Of a stretch of 64,000 bases of DNA, positions 52,034 through 61,119 are shown in pieces (within the stretch, counting starts at the first letter, position 1; each line of letters starts with the position of its first letter). Made by a program: the position numbers and the translations under genes. Below the pieces are notes generated by a model. That model ran no database searches, was not told the origin of the DNA, and was given only the letters and a program-made list of their open reading frames with translations. This DNA is from Aquariibacter albus (lineage in GTDB: Bacteria > Pseudomonadota > Gammaproteobacteria > Burkholderiales > Burkholderiaceae_C), in contig NZ_JACIVI010000001.1 in NCBI RefSeq assembly GCF_014145335.1, positions 1,116,001 through 1,180,000 of the forward strand, written 5' to 3'.

Positions 52034-53341
52034 GTGCCCGAGCGGCGGCGGCTCCAGCCCGCTGTGTCGCCTCGCCCGCCCGCCCTCGCCTGCCCCCGCA
52101 CCGTGCCGCCCGCCCTGCCCGCCTCCCCAGCCCCCGGCCCGCGCTGGGATCTGTTCTGCCGCGTGATCGACAACCACGGCGACCTGGGCGTCTGCTGGCG
52201 CCTGGCCACGCGCCTGGCCGCGCTCGGCGCCCAGGTGCGGCTGTGGGTGGACGATGCCCGCGCCCTGGCCTGGATGGCGCCCGACGGCTGCCCCGGCGTG
52301 TGCGTGCTGCCCTGGCGGGAACCGCAGGCGGATGAAGTGCCGGGCGAGGTCGTCGTCGAGGCCTTCGGCTGCGACCCGCCGGCCGGCTTCGTCGCCGCGA
52401 TGGCTGCACGCCTTGCGGCCGCCGGCCAGCATGCGCCGGGCGCGGTGCCGGTGCGGGCACAAGCGTCCGACGGCCGCCCCGCCCCGCTCTGGCTGAACCT
52501 CGAGTACCTGAGCGCCGAGACCTATGTCGAGCGCAGCCACGGCCTGCGCTCGCCCCAGGGCAGCGGGCCCGGCGCCGGGCTCGACAAATGGTTCTTCTAC
52601 CCCGGCTTCACCCCGGCCACCGGCGGCCTGATGCGCGGGCCGCTGCCGACCGACCCGGGCACCGGCTTCGACCCGGCCGCCCTGCGGGCCCAGGCCAGCG
52701 GCGGCCGCGCCCGACCCGGCGTGCCGGCGGTCAGCCTCTTTGGCTATCCGCAGGCGGCGCTGCCGGCCCAGCTGGCCGCCTGGGCGGCCGGGCCGCAGCC
52801 CCTCGACCTGCTGCTCACCCCCGGCCATGCCACCGAGCAGGCCGCCGCCTGGCTGGGGCAGGCCTTGGGGGTCGGGCAGGCGGTGGACCGCGGCGCGCTG
52901 CGCCTGATCGCCCTGCCCTGGCTCAGCCAGCCGGACTACGACCGCCTGCTGGCCGCCTGCGCCCTGAACCTGGTGCGCGGCGAGGACTCGCTGGCCCGCG
53001 CCCTCTGGGCGGGCCGACCGATGCTCTGGCAGCTCTACCCGCAGGACGAGGACGCGCATGCCGTGAAGCTGCAGGCCTTCCTCGACCGCGTGCTGCTGCC
53101 CGGCGCGCCGCCGGAGCTTGCGCAGGCGCTGCGGGCCGCCTTCGCGCGCTGGAACGGCCTGGCTGATCCCGCCCGGCCCCCCCTGCAGGGCCTGGGCCCC
53201 GGCGAGCCCAGCCATGCCGCCTGGGCCGCGCAGGCCGAGGCGCTGCGCGCGCGGCTGCAGGCCCGGGTCGAGGCCGACGGGGATCTGGCCCGAACGCTGT
53301 GGCGGGCCGCCCATGGCCGGGCCGATCAGCCGCTCGGCTAA
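52034..53341 (+). CDS. earP: EF-P arginine rhamnosyltransferase
   Basis: Inverting GT-B enzyme (GT104) that transfers rhamnose from dTDP-beta-L-rhamnose to Arg32 of EF-P. Family segments: [20 protein letters not shown] (with the catalytic Asp), [25 protein letters not shown] and [18 protein letters not shown] near the end. It lies immediately upstream of efp, the standard arrangement. The start is unclear: GTG at 52034 gives 435 residues with a Pro-rich lead; GTG at 52103 would start just before the conserved part. The separate dTDP-rhamnose genes are not in this window. Confidence 0.93.
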   Translation: MPERRRLQPAVSPRPPALACPRTVPPALPASPAPGPRWDLFCRVIDNHGDLGVCWRLATRLAALGAQVRLWVDDARALAWMAPDGCPGVCVLPWREPQADEVPGEVVVEAFGCDPPAGFVAAMAARLAAAGQHAPGAVPVRAQASDGRPAPLWLNLEYLSAETYVERSHGLRSPQGSGPGAGLDKWFFYPGFTPATGGLMRGPLPTDPGTGFDPAALRAQASGGRARPGVPAVSLFGYPQAALPAQLAAWAAGPQPLDLLLTPGHATEQAAAWLGQALGVGQAVDRGALRLIALPWLSQPDYDRLLAACALNLVRGEDSLARALWAGRPMLWQLYPQDEDAHAVKLQAFLDRVLLPGAPPELAQALRAAFARWNGLADPARPPLQGLGPGEPSHAAWAAQAEALRARLQARVEADGDLARTLWRAAHGRADQPLG

Positions 53342-53448
53342 ACTCGCGGGCTTTTCGACCGACGCGCGGCACCCCCCCTTGGGCGGGCGGTGACCGGGCC
53401 GTCCCCGCCGCGGCCTTCGGCCCGCGGGCCCAACCCCAAGGTTCACCG

Positions 53449-54003
53449 ATGAAACTCGCTCAGGAAATCCGCGCCGGCAACGTGATCATGCAAGGCAAGG
53501 ACCCCATGGTCGTCCTGCGGACGGAATACAGCCGCGGCGGCCGCGGCGCCGCCACCGTGCGGATCAAGATGAAGAACCTGCTCAACGGCGGCGGCGCCGA
53601 AGTGGTCTTCAAGGCCGACGACAAGATGGACCAGATCATCCTGGACAAGAAGGAGTGCACCTACACCTACTTCGCCGACCCGATGTATGTGTTCATGGAT
53701 GCCGAGTACAACCAGTTCGAGGTGGAAGCCGAGAACATGGGCGACGCGATCTCCTACCTCGAAGACAACATGGCCGTCGAAGTGGTGTTCTACGACGGCA
53801 AGGCCATTTCGGTCGAACTGCCGACCACCGTGGTCCGCGAGATCGAGACCGAGCCGGCCGTCAAGGGCGACACCTCGGGCAAGGTCATGAAGCCCGCCCG
53901 CATCGTCGGCACCGGCTTCGAGATCCCCGTGCCCTCCTTCGTGGAGAACGGTGACAAGATCGAAATCGACACCCGCACCCACGAGTACAAGAAGCGCGTC
54001 TGA
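53449..54003 (+). CDS. efp: Translation elongation factor P
   Basis: A 184-residue EF-P that relieves ribosome stalling at polyproline. Three beta-barrel domains; the domain I loop is YSRGGRGA, in which the tip residue is Arg32, the target of EarP, in place of the Lys34 used by EpmA-modified EF-P. The last domain ends in [12 protein letters not shown]. The ATG at 53449 follows 107 bases after earP. A strong terminator is directly behind it. The many polyproline proteins in this genome are consistent with a need for EF-P. Confidence 0.98.
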   Translation: MKLAQEIRAGNVIMQGKDPMVVLRTEYSRGGRGAATVRIKMKNLLNGGGAEVVFKADDKMDQIILDKKECTYTYFADPMYVFMDAEYNQFEVEAENMGDAISYLEDNMAVEVVFYDGKAISVELPTTVVREIETEPAVKGDTSGKVMKPARIVGTGFEIPVPSFVENGDKIEIDTRTHEYKKRV

Positions 54004-54029
54004 GGCTCCCGGCTCCGCGCCACCTGCAG

Positions 54030-54053
54030 GGGCAGCTTCGGCTGCCCTTTTTT
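54030..54053 (+). terminator. Rho-independent terminator of efp, touching the mnmC start
   Basis: The stem GGGCAGC / GCTGCCC with a TTCG tetraloop is followed by six Ts, which end one base before the mnmC ATG. Confidence 0.92.
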
Positions 54054-54054
54054 C

Positions 54055-56232
54055 ATGCCCGCTGCCATCCAGCCCGCCCGCATCGTCTTCGACGCCGAGG
54101 GTCTGCCCTCGGCGCCGGACTACGCCGACCGCTACCACGGCGAGGCGGGGGCGATCGCCCAGGCGCGCGGCGTCTTCCTGCGCGGCCTGGGCCTGCTGCC
54201 CGGGCCGGACGAGGGCCCGCCCGCCTGGGCGGGCCGCAGCCGCCACGTGCTGCTGGAGACCGGCTTCGGCCTGGGCCAGAACTTCCTGGCCTGCTGGGCC
54301 GCCTGGCGGGCCGATCCGCAGCGGCCGCAGCGCCTGGTCTATCTCGGCCTGGAGCGGCACCCCCCCCTCCCGGCCGACCTGGCCCGCGCGCTGGCCGGGG
54401 CCGGCCATGCGGCCGACCAGGTCGAGGCCCTGCTGCGCGCCTGGCCCCCGGCCAGCGCCGGCTGGCATCGCATCGACCTGGACGGCGGCCAGGTGCTGCT
54501 GCAACTGGGCTTCGGCGAGGCGGAGGCCCTGGCGCGCGAGCTGCTGGCCACGGTCGACGGCCTACTGCTCGACGGCTTCGCGCCCAGCCGCAACCCCGAA
54601 GCCTGGTCGCCCGGATTGCTGCGCGCGCTCGCGCGGCGTTGCCGCCCCGGTGCCCGCGCCGCCAGCTGGACCTTCGCGCGTGCGGTGCGCGATGCCCTGT
54701 CCGAGGCGGGCTTCGAGGTCGCGAGGCGGCCCGGCTTCGCCAGCAAGCGCGACCGGCTGGAGGCCGTCTACCGCCCGGTCCATGTGCCGCCACGGCCGCC
54801 CGGCCTGCCGCAAGGCGCGGCCGACGGGATCGAGCCGATCCGCCCGGCCGCGCGCAGCGCCCGCGCCCCGGCCGCTGCGGCCGCCCCACCCGAAGCGCCG
54901 GGCCCGGCCGGCCAGCCACCCGCCGGTCGCCCCGCCGCGCCGCCGGCCCTCGCCGTGCTCGCATCCGCCCCGGCTGCCGGCCGGTTGAGCTCGGACCGGC
55001 GGGCCCTGATCGTCGGCGCCGGCCTGGCCGGCTGCGCGGCGGCCTGGGCGCTCGCGCGGGCGGGCTGGGCCTGCACGGTGGTCGATGCGGCGGCGCAGCC
55101 GGCCGCGGGCGCCTCGGGCAACCCGGCCGGGCTGGTGCACGCGACCTTCAGCCCCGACGACGGCCTGCATGCCCGCGCCCACCGCGCCGCTGCGCTGCGC
55201 ATGGCCCAGGTGGCCGCGCCCTGGCTGGCCGCCGGGCGCGTGCGCGGTGCGCTGGACGGCTTCCTGCGCCTGGAGCCACGCCTGGACGGCGCAAGCGCCG
55301 CCGCCCAGTGCGCCCGCGCCGGCCTGCCTGCGACCGTGCTGGACTGGCTGGACGGTCCGCAGGCCGCCGCCCGCTGCGGCCTGCCGCTGGCCACGCCCGG
55401 CGAGCCCCCGCCCGGCGCCTGGTGCTACCCGCAGGGTGGCTGGCTGGCGCCGGCCGAGGTCTGCGCGGCCTTCCTGGCCGATGCCGCGCCGGGGGCCGTG
55501 CAGTTCGTCGGAAGCCAGCGCGTCGCCCGCTTCGCACCCGTCGGCGACGAGGGCGCCGGCTGGCGCCTGCTCGACCCGCAAGGCGGGGAGATCGGCCGCG
55601 CGCCGGTGCTGGTGCTGGCCGCGGCCGGGGCCCTCCCGGGCCTGCTGCGCACTTCGCTGGGCGAAGCCGCGGCCGCCGCGCTGGGGCCGCTGGGCCAGGT
55701 GCGCGGCCAGCTCAGCGCCTGGCCGCTGCCGCCCGGGCTGCCGGTGCCGCGCTGTGCCCTGTCGGGCGCCGGCTATGCCATGCCGCCGATCGAGGGCTGG
55801 CTCTGGACCGGCGCGACCAGCCAGCACGACGACCCCGAGCCCGCCCTGCGCCGGGCCGACCATGCCCACAATCGCGCGCGCCTGGCCGGCCTGCTGGGCT
55901 GTGAGCCCGAAGCCCTCGGCCCCCTGGAGGCCGCACGCGGCCGCGTCGGCTGGCGTGCGACCACGCCCGACCGCCTGCCCTGGGTCGGCGCCCTGCCCCG
56001 CGCCGGGGCCGGGTCCGGCCCGGTCCCGCGCAGCCCGGCGCACTGGCCGCGCTGGACCGGGCCCGGCACCGGGGTCTACCTGCTCGGCGGCCTGGGCTCG
56101 CGCGGCCTGACCTGGTCGGCCCTCGCCGGCGAGCTGCTGGCGAGCTGGGTGGCCGGCGAGCCCGCCCCGGTGGAGCAGACCCTGGTCGAGGCCCTGGACC
56201 CGGCGCGCCGGCTGTTGCGGCCCGCGCGCTGA
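54055..56232 (+). CDS. mnmC: Bifunctional tRNA (mnm5s2U34) methyltransferase / FAD oxidoreductase MnmC
   Basis: A 725-residue two-domain tRNA modification enzyme. The N-terminal methyltransferase (about residues 1-245, with LLETGFGLGQNFLACW and DGFAPSRNPEAWSP) makes mnm5U from nm5U at the wobble position. After a Pro/Ala linker of about 70 residues, the FAD domain begins (ALIVGAGLAGCAAAWALA, about 315) and removes the carboxymethyl group. The conserved start ARIVFDAEGLPSAPDY follows only 7 residues after the ATG at 54055, so no later start is possible. This ATG directly follows the efp terminator, and there is no ribosome-binding site. Confidence 0.95.
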   Translation: MPAAIQPARIVFDAEGLPSAPDYADRYHGEAGAIAQARGVFLRGLGLLPGPDEGPPAWAGRSRHVLLETGFGLGQNFLACWAAWRADPQRPQRLVYLGLERHPPLPADLARALAGAGHAADQVEALLRAWPPASAGWHRIDLDGGQVLLQLGFGEAEALARELLATVDGLLLDGFAPSRNPEAWSPGLLRALARRCRPGARAASWTFARAVRDALSEAGFEVARRPGFASKRDRLEAVYRPVHVPPRPPGLPQGAADGIEPIRPAARSARAPAAAAAPPEAPGPAGQPPAGRPAAPPALAVLASAPAAGRLSSDRRALIVGAGLAGCAAAWALARAGWACTVVDAAAQPAAGASGNPAGLVHATFSPDDGLHARAHRAAALRMAQVAAPWLAAGRVRGALDGFLRLEPRLDGASAAAQCARAGLPATVLDWLDGPQAAARCGLPLATPGEPPPGAWCYPQGGWLAPAEVCAAFLADAAPGAVQFVGSQRVARFAPVGDEGAGWRLLDPQGGEIGRAPVLVLAAAGALPGLLRTSLGEAAAAALGPLGQVRGQLSAWPLPPGLPVPRCALSGAGYAMPPIEGWLWTGATSQHDDPEPALRRADHAHNRARLAGLLGCEPEALGPLEAARGRVGWRATTPDRLPWVGALPRAGAGSGPVPRSPAHWPRWTGPGTGVYLLGGLGSRGLTWSALAGELLASWVAGEPAPVEQTLVEALDPARRLLRPAR

Positions 56233-56240
56233 GGGCCGCG

Positions 56241-56265
56241 TGAACGGGCATGGCAAGCCCGTTCA
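56241..56265. terminator. Bidirectional terminator between mnmC and the photolyase gene
   Basis: The 9-bp inverted repeat TGAACGGGC / GCCCGTTCA with a 7-base loop lies between two converging genes. Confidence 0.7.
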
Positions 56266-56272
56266 AGCTTTC

Positions 56273-57901
56273 TCAGTCCAGGTCGAACAGCCCGCGCTGC
56301 AGCGCCGCCGGGGCCTCGGTGGGCTGGGCCGCCCCCCGGCCACGGACCGGCCAGCGCCGGCCCTCCCGCCCCGGATGCCGGCTGCCGTGCTTCTGGTAGA
56401 CCTGCTGCGACTCGGCCCGCACGGCGGGCTGGGCCTTGCGGGTGTGCACGGCCTCGCGGGCGGCGGCCATGGCAGCGGCCAGCTCCACGATCGGCGCCGG
56501 GTAGGTTCCGCCCGGGCCCAGCACCACGCCATAGGGCGCCAGGGCATGCGGCGGCAGCTCCCAGGGCGCGTGGATCGCGGCATCGGGCAGGCGGACCAGC
56601 TCGGGCACCCAGCGGCGGATGAAGTCGCCCTGGGGGTCCTGGTCGTGCGACTGCTTGACCGGGTTGTAGATGCGCACGGTGTTGATGCCGGTCACGCCGC
56701 TCTGCATCTGCACCTGCGGCCAGTGGATGCCGGGCTCGTAGTCGGTGAAGCAGCGCGCCAGGTGCAGGCCGGGCGCGCGCCAGTGCAACCAGAGCAGCTG
56801 GCTGGCGAAGCTCATCACCATGGCGCGCATGCGGAAGTTGAGCCAGCCGGTGGCGGCGAGGCTGCGCATGCAGGCGTCGACGAAGGGGTAGCCGGTGCGG
56901 CCGGCGGCCCAGGCCTCCAGGCGGGCCTGGGCCTCGGGCGCCAGCGGGCTGCCGTCCTCGTGCGGGCGCAGGCCGTCGAAGCCGCGGTGCACATGGCGCC
57001 ATTCGATGGCGGGCTCGCTCTCCAGCTTCTGGATGAAATGGCTCTGCCAGTGCAGGCGGGATTCGAAGCTCTTGAGCGCGTCCAGCCAGTCGCGGCGTTC
57101 GGCGCGGCCGGTCTCGTCCTGCGGGGCCTGGGCCAGCCAGTGCGCGCGGCGGGCCAGGGCGGCGTGCAGCACCTCGCGCACGCTGAGCGTGCCCCAGGCC
57201 AGGTGGGGCGAGAGGCGCGAGCAGGCCTCGGCCCCCTGCATCGGCCCGGACATGGCGGCGCGATAGGGCCGGCCGCGCGCCTGCAGGAAGCTGTGCAGCA
57301 GGGCCAGGCCGGCGGCCCGGCCGCCCTTCTGGCGAGCCGGCGGCGGCTCGGCCCAGCCCAGGGCGGCGGCAGTGGGCGGGGCGGCCGAGGGGCAGGGCGG
57401 CTCGGCCGCCCGAAGCGACGCGGGCGGGTCCAGGGGCGGCGGCGTCATGCGCTGCATCCACAGGCGCGACCACTGGTCGCGGCTCTTCAGGCGGCGCACC
57501 ACGCCGTTGGAAGGCAGCTCGGTCCAGCTCACACCATGAGCCCGGCACCAGGCGGCGACGCGGCGGTCGCGCGCGAAGGTCCAGGCATTGCCGGTCTCCT
57601 CGTGGCTCCACAGCGCGAAGCGGCCGTGGCGGGCGAGGAGGGCTTCGAGCGCGCCCTCCACCTCGCCCGGCCAGCGCCACAGCGCGCTGCCCAGGCTGTG
57701 CAGGGCGGCCTCCAGCGCGCGCAGGCTGTCCTCGGCAAAGGCCCAGTGGAAGGCCGAGGCGTCGTCTTGCGCCCAGCGCGCGGGCTCGTCGGCCCAGAGC
57801 GCCAGCACCGGGCCGGCTGCGGCGGCACGGACCAGGGGCGCATGGTCGTGCACGCGCAGGTCGCGCTTGAACCACAGCACTTGGACGGGGGGAGCCGGCA
57901 T
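56273..57901 (-). CDS. Deoxyribodipyrimidine photolyase / cryptochrome family protein
   Basis: A 542-residue flavoprotein. The N-terminal alpha/beta domain starts [19 protein letters not shown], the photolyase signature for the antenna domain. The FAD-binding domain contains [20 protein letters not shown] and [20 protein letters not shown], then [14 protein letters not shown]. The region [20 protein letters not shown] replaces the RIFNP-x-QGxKFD of classical class I photolyases, so this belongs to a distinct subgroup, and repair activity is likely but not certain. The C-terminus has a basic tail of about 40 residues. The open frame continues upstream but homology starts at this ATG. Confidence 0.9.
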   Translation of the reverse strand: MPAPPVQVLWFKRDLRVHDHAPLVRAAAAGPVLALWADEPARWAQDDASAFHWAFAEDSLRALEAALHSLGSALWRWPGEVEGALEALLARHGRFALWSHEETGNAWTFARDRRVAAWCRAHGVSWTELPSNGVVRRLKSRDQWSRLWMQRMTPPPLDPPASLRAAEPPCPSAAPPTAAALGWAEPPPARQKGGRAAGLALLHSFLQARGRPYRAAMSGPMQGAEACSRLSPHLAWGTLSVREVLHAALARRAHWLAQAPQDETGRAERRDWLDALKSFESRLHWQSHFIQKLESEPAIEWRHVHRGFDGLRPHEDGSPLAPEAQARLEAWAAGRTGYPFVDACMRSLAATGWLNFRMRAMVMSFASQLLWLHWRAPGLHLARCFTDYEPGIHWPQVQMQSGVTGINTVRIYNPVKQSHDQDPQGDFIRRWVPELVRLPDAAIHAPWELPPHALAPYGVVLGPGGTYPAPIVELAAAMAAAREAVHTRKAQPAVRAESQQVYQKHGSRHPGREGRRWPVRGRGAAQPTEAPAALQRGLFDLD

Positions 57902-57984
57902 GTGCGGAGTGTCGCGGCGGGCCGACCGGGGCGCCGTAGCGGGGGTTTGGGGAGGGCTTCGGCGGCACGCGCCGGGGCGCCGGC

Positions 57985-59328
57985 TCAGCCCGTCAGCAAC
58001 TGCTCCAGGCGCTGCTCGCGCAGGCCGTAGAAGCGCTTGATCTCGGCGACCTGCGCCAGCAGCTCGGGCCGGCGTGCGGCCAGGGCCTGGGCCGCCGTGC
58101 CGCGGGCCTTCACGGCCAGGATCATCTTGTTCTTGCTGGTGTGCTCCAGCGCGATGAACTCGAAGACCTGGGTGCGGTATCCCTGGCTTTCCAGCAGCAG
58201 GGCGCGCAGGGCGTCGGTGACCATCTCGGCCTCCTGGCCCAGGTGGATGCCGTGCTGCAGCATGGGCCGCAGCACCGGCGGCAGCTGCATCTGCGGGCGC
58301 AGCTCCTTGTGGCAGCAGGGCGAGCTCATGATGATGCGGGCGCCGCTCTGCAGGCCCACATGCAAGGCATGGTCGGTGGCGATGTCGCAGGCGTGCAGGG
58401 CGATCATCACGTCCAGCGGCTGCACGGCCTGCGTGCGCACATCGCCCTGGTCGAAGCGGATGCCCTGCAGCTGCTCGTCGGCGATCAGGGCATTGCAGAG
58501 GCGCACCATGTCCTCGCGCAGCTCCAGGCCGGTCACGCGCGGCTGCAGGCCCTGGCGCTGCAGCCAGTCGTGCACGGCGAAGCTCAGGTAGCCCTTGCCG
58601 GCGCCGAAGTCGGCCACCCGGATCGGCCCGGCCCCGGGGCCCTGCAGGCCGGCTTCGTCCACCGCGGCGGCCAGGATCTCGACGAAACGGTTGATCTGCT
58701 TCCACTTGCGGGCCATGGCCGGCACGAGGGCCGGCTCGCCCCGGACGAGGTGGGTCAGGCCCAGGCCGCGCCAGACGCCATCGCCCAGGCTCAGCGGCCG
58801 GACCTTGGCCTTGTCGTGCGCGGGCACGCCCCCGGGCCGGCGGGCCCCGCCGTCCGGCTCCGTGGGGGCGTCCGGCCCCGCGTCCTCCGGCGCCGCGGTG
58901 CCCGGGTCCGACGCCGCGGCCCCGGCGATGCGGCTGCGGCGCAGGCTCTCGCGGCCCTTGCGGCTCACGGCGAACTGCAGCTCCTCGGTGTCGGTGTGCA
59001 GGTGGGCATTGCGAAAGCGCGTGCCCAGCAGGGCCGCCAGCTCGGCCAGGCCGGCTTCGGGCGCATGGTTCTTGGTGATGTCCTTCGTGCGGTGGCGCCA
59101 CAGGAAGCTGAGCGCGGGCTCGCCGCGCAGCAGCAGGGCGCGCACGGTCAGGCGCTCGACAGCCTCGGCGTCCTCGCCGCCCTCGCACACCGGCGCCGAG
59201 AGCAGCAGCTTGCGGAACTGGCCCGAGGCCAGCACCGCGCGCAGCACATGCAGGAAGCGCTCGCGCGGCGGGGCATCGGCCGCGGGCGGCGGGGCGAACA
59301 GGGCGGGGAACAGGGGAGCCGTCGTCAT
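57985..59328 (-). CDS. Class I SAM-dependent methyltransferase (Methyltransf_32 type)
   Basis: A 447-residue protein. The N-terminal 150 residues include a helical domain with [14 protein letters not shown], followed by a low-complexity Ala/Asp/Pro insertion (about 130-165). The SAM-binding motif is [19 protein letters not shown] (about residue 235). The segment [12 protein letters not shown] and the motif SSPCCHKEL are typical of the family PF13679, distantly like GSTCD and RNA methyltransferases. The substrate is not known; RNA is the best guess. It is divergent from the NYN-domain gene (139-base spacer). Confidence 0.82.
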   Translation of the reverse strand: MTTAPLFPALFAPPPAADAPPRERFLHVLRAVLASGQFRKLLLSAPVCEGGEDAEAVERLTVRALLLRGEPALSFLWRHRTKDITKNHAPEAGLAELAALLGTRFRNAHLHTDTEELQFAVSRKGRESLRRSRIAGAAASDPGTAAPEDAGPDAPTEPDGGARRPGGVPAHDKAKVRPLSLGDGVWRGLGLTHLVRGEPALVPAMARKWKQINRFVEILAAAVDEAGLQGPGAGPIRVADFGAGKGYLSFAVHDWLQRQGLQPRVTGLELREDMVRLCNALIADEQLQGIRFDQGDVRTQAVQPLDVMIALHACDIATDHALHVGLQSGARIIMSSPCCHKELRPQMQLPPVLRPMLQHGIHLGQEAEMVTDALRALLLESQGYRTQVFEFIALEHTSKNKMILAVKARGTAAQALAARRPELLAQVAEIKRFYGLREQRLEQLLTG

Positions 59329-59466
59329 CGGGGCGGATTGTCGGGCCGCGGCGCCAGGTGCCGGCCGGGCCGGGCCGGGCGACGCCCGCCATGCCCGACA
59401 CTGCCGGCCTTCCCGGCCCCGGCCGTCCGCAGCGGCCCCGGGGCCCTGCCCCTGCCCCCGCCCGCC

Positions 59467-61035
59467 ATGCGATCTGCCCTCTTCGTCGATTTCGACAATG
59501 TCTTCACCGGGCTCAGCCGGCTGGGCCCCAGCTACGCCGAGGCCTTCGCCCGCCAACCCACCCGCTGGCTGGACTGGCTGGTGCAGACGCTCGCGCGACC
59601 GCCCGGCGCCGAAGGCAGCTCGCAGCGGCGCGTGCTGGTGCGGCGCTGCTACCTGAACCCCGAGCCCTACAAGCGCTTCCGCATCGGCTTCAGCCGCGCC
59701 GGCTTCGAGATCGTCGACTGCCCGCCCATGACGGCCGCCGGCAAGACCAGCACCGACATCCACATGGTGCTGGACATCATCGACGTCCTGCAGTCGGCCA
59801 CCCGCTACGACGAGTTCATCGTCTTCTCGGCCGATGCCGACTTCACCCCCGTGCTGCGCAAGCTGCGCCGCGAGGACCGCCGCACCACCGTCTTCGCGGC
59901 CGGCGCCACCTCGGCGTCCTACGATGCCTCGGCCGACCTGATCATCGATGCCGAGGCCTTCCTGCGCGAGGCCCTGGGCGTGCAGGACGGCGAACCCGAC
60001 CTGGCCGCCAGCTCGCTCGACAGCGTGATGGCCCAGGCCGAAGCCGTCGTCTGGCGGGTGATGGACCGGGCCGAGCAGCCGGTGCCGCTGCCGGCGCTGA
60101 CCAAGGCCCTGGCCGTGCAGGTGCCCGAGCTGCCGCTGAGCGACTGGGCCGGCAAGGGCACCTTTCTCGCCCTGCTCAAGAGCCTGCCCCTGGACCCGCT
60201 GCGCATCGACCGCGAGCTCAATGCCCTGGTCGACCCGCGCCGCATGCCGCGCGCCGCACCGGCCGGCGCCAGCGCCGCGGCGGGCCCTGCCAGCGCGGCG
60301 ACCGGCCCTTTCACCGCCCACCCACCCACCGCGCCGCGACCGGCCGTCGGCTTCAGCCCGCTGCATCCGCCGCTGCCGGCCGGCGAAGCCGGCGGCCACG
60401 GGCCGATGCTGGCGCAGCTCAGCCGCCTGATCGTCGAGGAAGTGGCTGCGGCCGAGGCGCCGATCCCGGCCGCCCGCCTGGCCCAGATCGCCCGCGCGCG
60501 GCTGCCGGGCATCGAAGTGCACTGGCTCGGCCACGGCAGCTGGAAGAAGCTGCTGGACGCGCTGGCCCTGCCCGGCGTGCAGATCGTCTGGCAGGCCCTG
60601 GTCGGCTACGCCCTGGACCCTGCCCGCCACAGCCTGCCCGGGCTGGCCACCGAGCCGGCCCACCCGCTGCGCGCCAGCGTGGCCCCGCTGCTCGACGCGG
60701 TGGGCCTGCCGGCGCTCAAGCCGGCCCAGTACCGCGCGCAGCTCGAAGGCCTGGCTCAGGCCCTGAGCCTCCAGCCCTACAGCCTGGGCGCCGTCACCCA
60801 GGCCATGCACGAGCACTGCCAGCGGCAGCAGCAGCCCGTCAGCCGCGACCAGTGCCTGCGCCTGCTGCGCACCCTGGTCTTCCACGGCTTCGCGCCCGAG
60901 GCCGGCCCGCACGGCTTCGAGGACCTGGTGGCCCTGACCTGCGGCGTGATCCTCAGCGCCTGCGCCCGCGAAGGCGTGAAGGTGGAGGACAGCGACCGGG
61001 CCGCCCTGATCGCGTGGATGACCGGGGCAGGCTGA
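59467..61035 (+). CDS. NYN-domain putative RNase with LOTUS-like domains
   Basis: A 522-residue protein. The NYN (PIN-like) nuclease domain occupies residues 1-180: [28 protein letters not shown] and [20 protein letters not shown] hold the four acidic residues of the metal site. After it come a winged-helix-like section ([20 protein letters not shown]) and, after a Pro-rich linker, a second ([20 protein letters not shown]). Both look like OST-HTH/LOTUS RNA-binding domains. Such proteins (LabA/YacP-like) are thought to cut or bind RNA. It is divergent from a possible RNA methyltransferase. No target is known. Confidence 0.83.
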   Translation: MRSALFVDFDNVFTGLSRLGPSYAEAFARQPTRWLDWLVQTLARPPGAEGSSQRRVLVRRCYLNPEPYKRFRIGFSRAGFEIVDCPPMTAAGKTSTDIHMVLDIIDVLQSATRYDEFIVFSADADFTPVLRKLRREDRRTTVFAAGATSASYDASADLIIDAEAFLREALGVQDGEPDLAASSLDSVMAQAEAVVWRVMDRAEQPVPLPALTKALAVQVPELPLSDWAGKGTFLALLKSLPLDPLRIDRELNALVDPRRMPRAAPAGASAAAGPASAATGPFTAHPPTAPRPAVGFSPLHPPLPAGEAGGHGPMLAQLSRLIVEEVAAAEAPIPAARLAQIARARLPGIEVHWLGHGSWKKLLDALALPGVQIVWQALVGYALDPARHSLPGLATEPAHPLRASVAPLLDAVGLPALKPAQYRAQLEGLAQALSLQPYSLGAVTQAMHEHCQRQQQPVSRDQCLRLLRTLVFHGFAPEAGPHGFEDLVALTCGVILSACAREGVKVEDSDRAALIAWMTGAG

Positions 61036-61119
61036 AGGGCGGCGGGCCGTCCGGCCCGGGCGTGCCGAGCCCGAGGCGTCTGGACGCCGCCGAGGCACCG
61101 CGGTGCGCGGCGTTGCGCC

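Noticed and set aside
50222-53446. 1074-codon minus-strand frame across uvrC and earP
   Set aside because: Out-of-frame shadow of uvrC; Arg/Gly/Ala repeats only.
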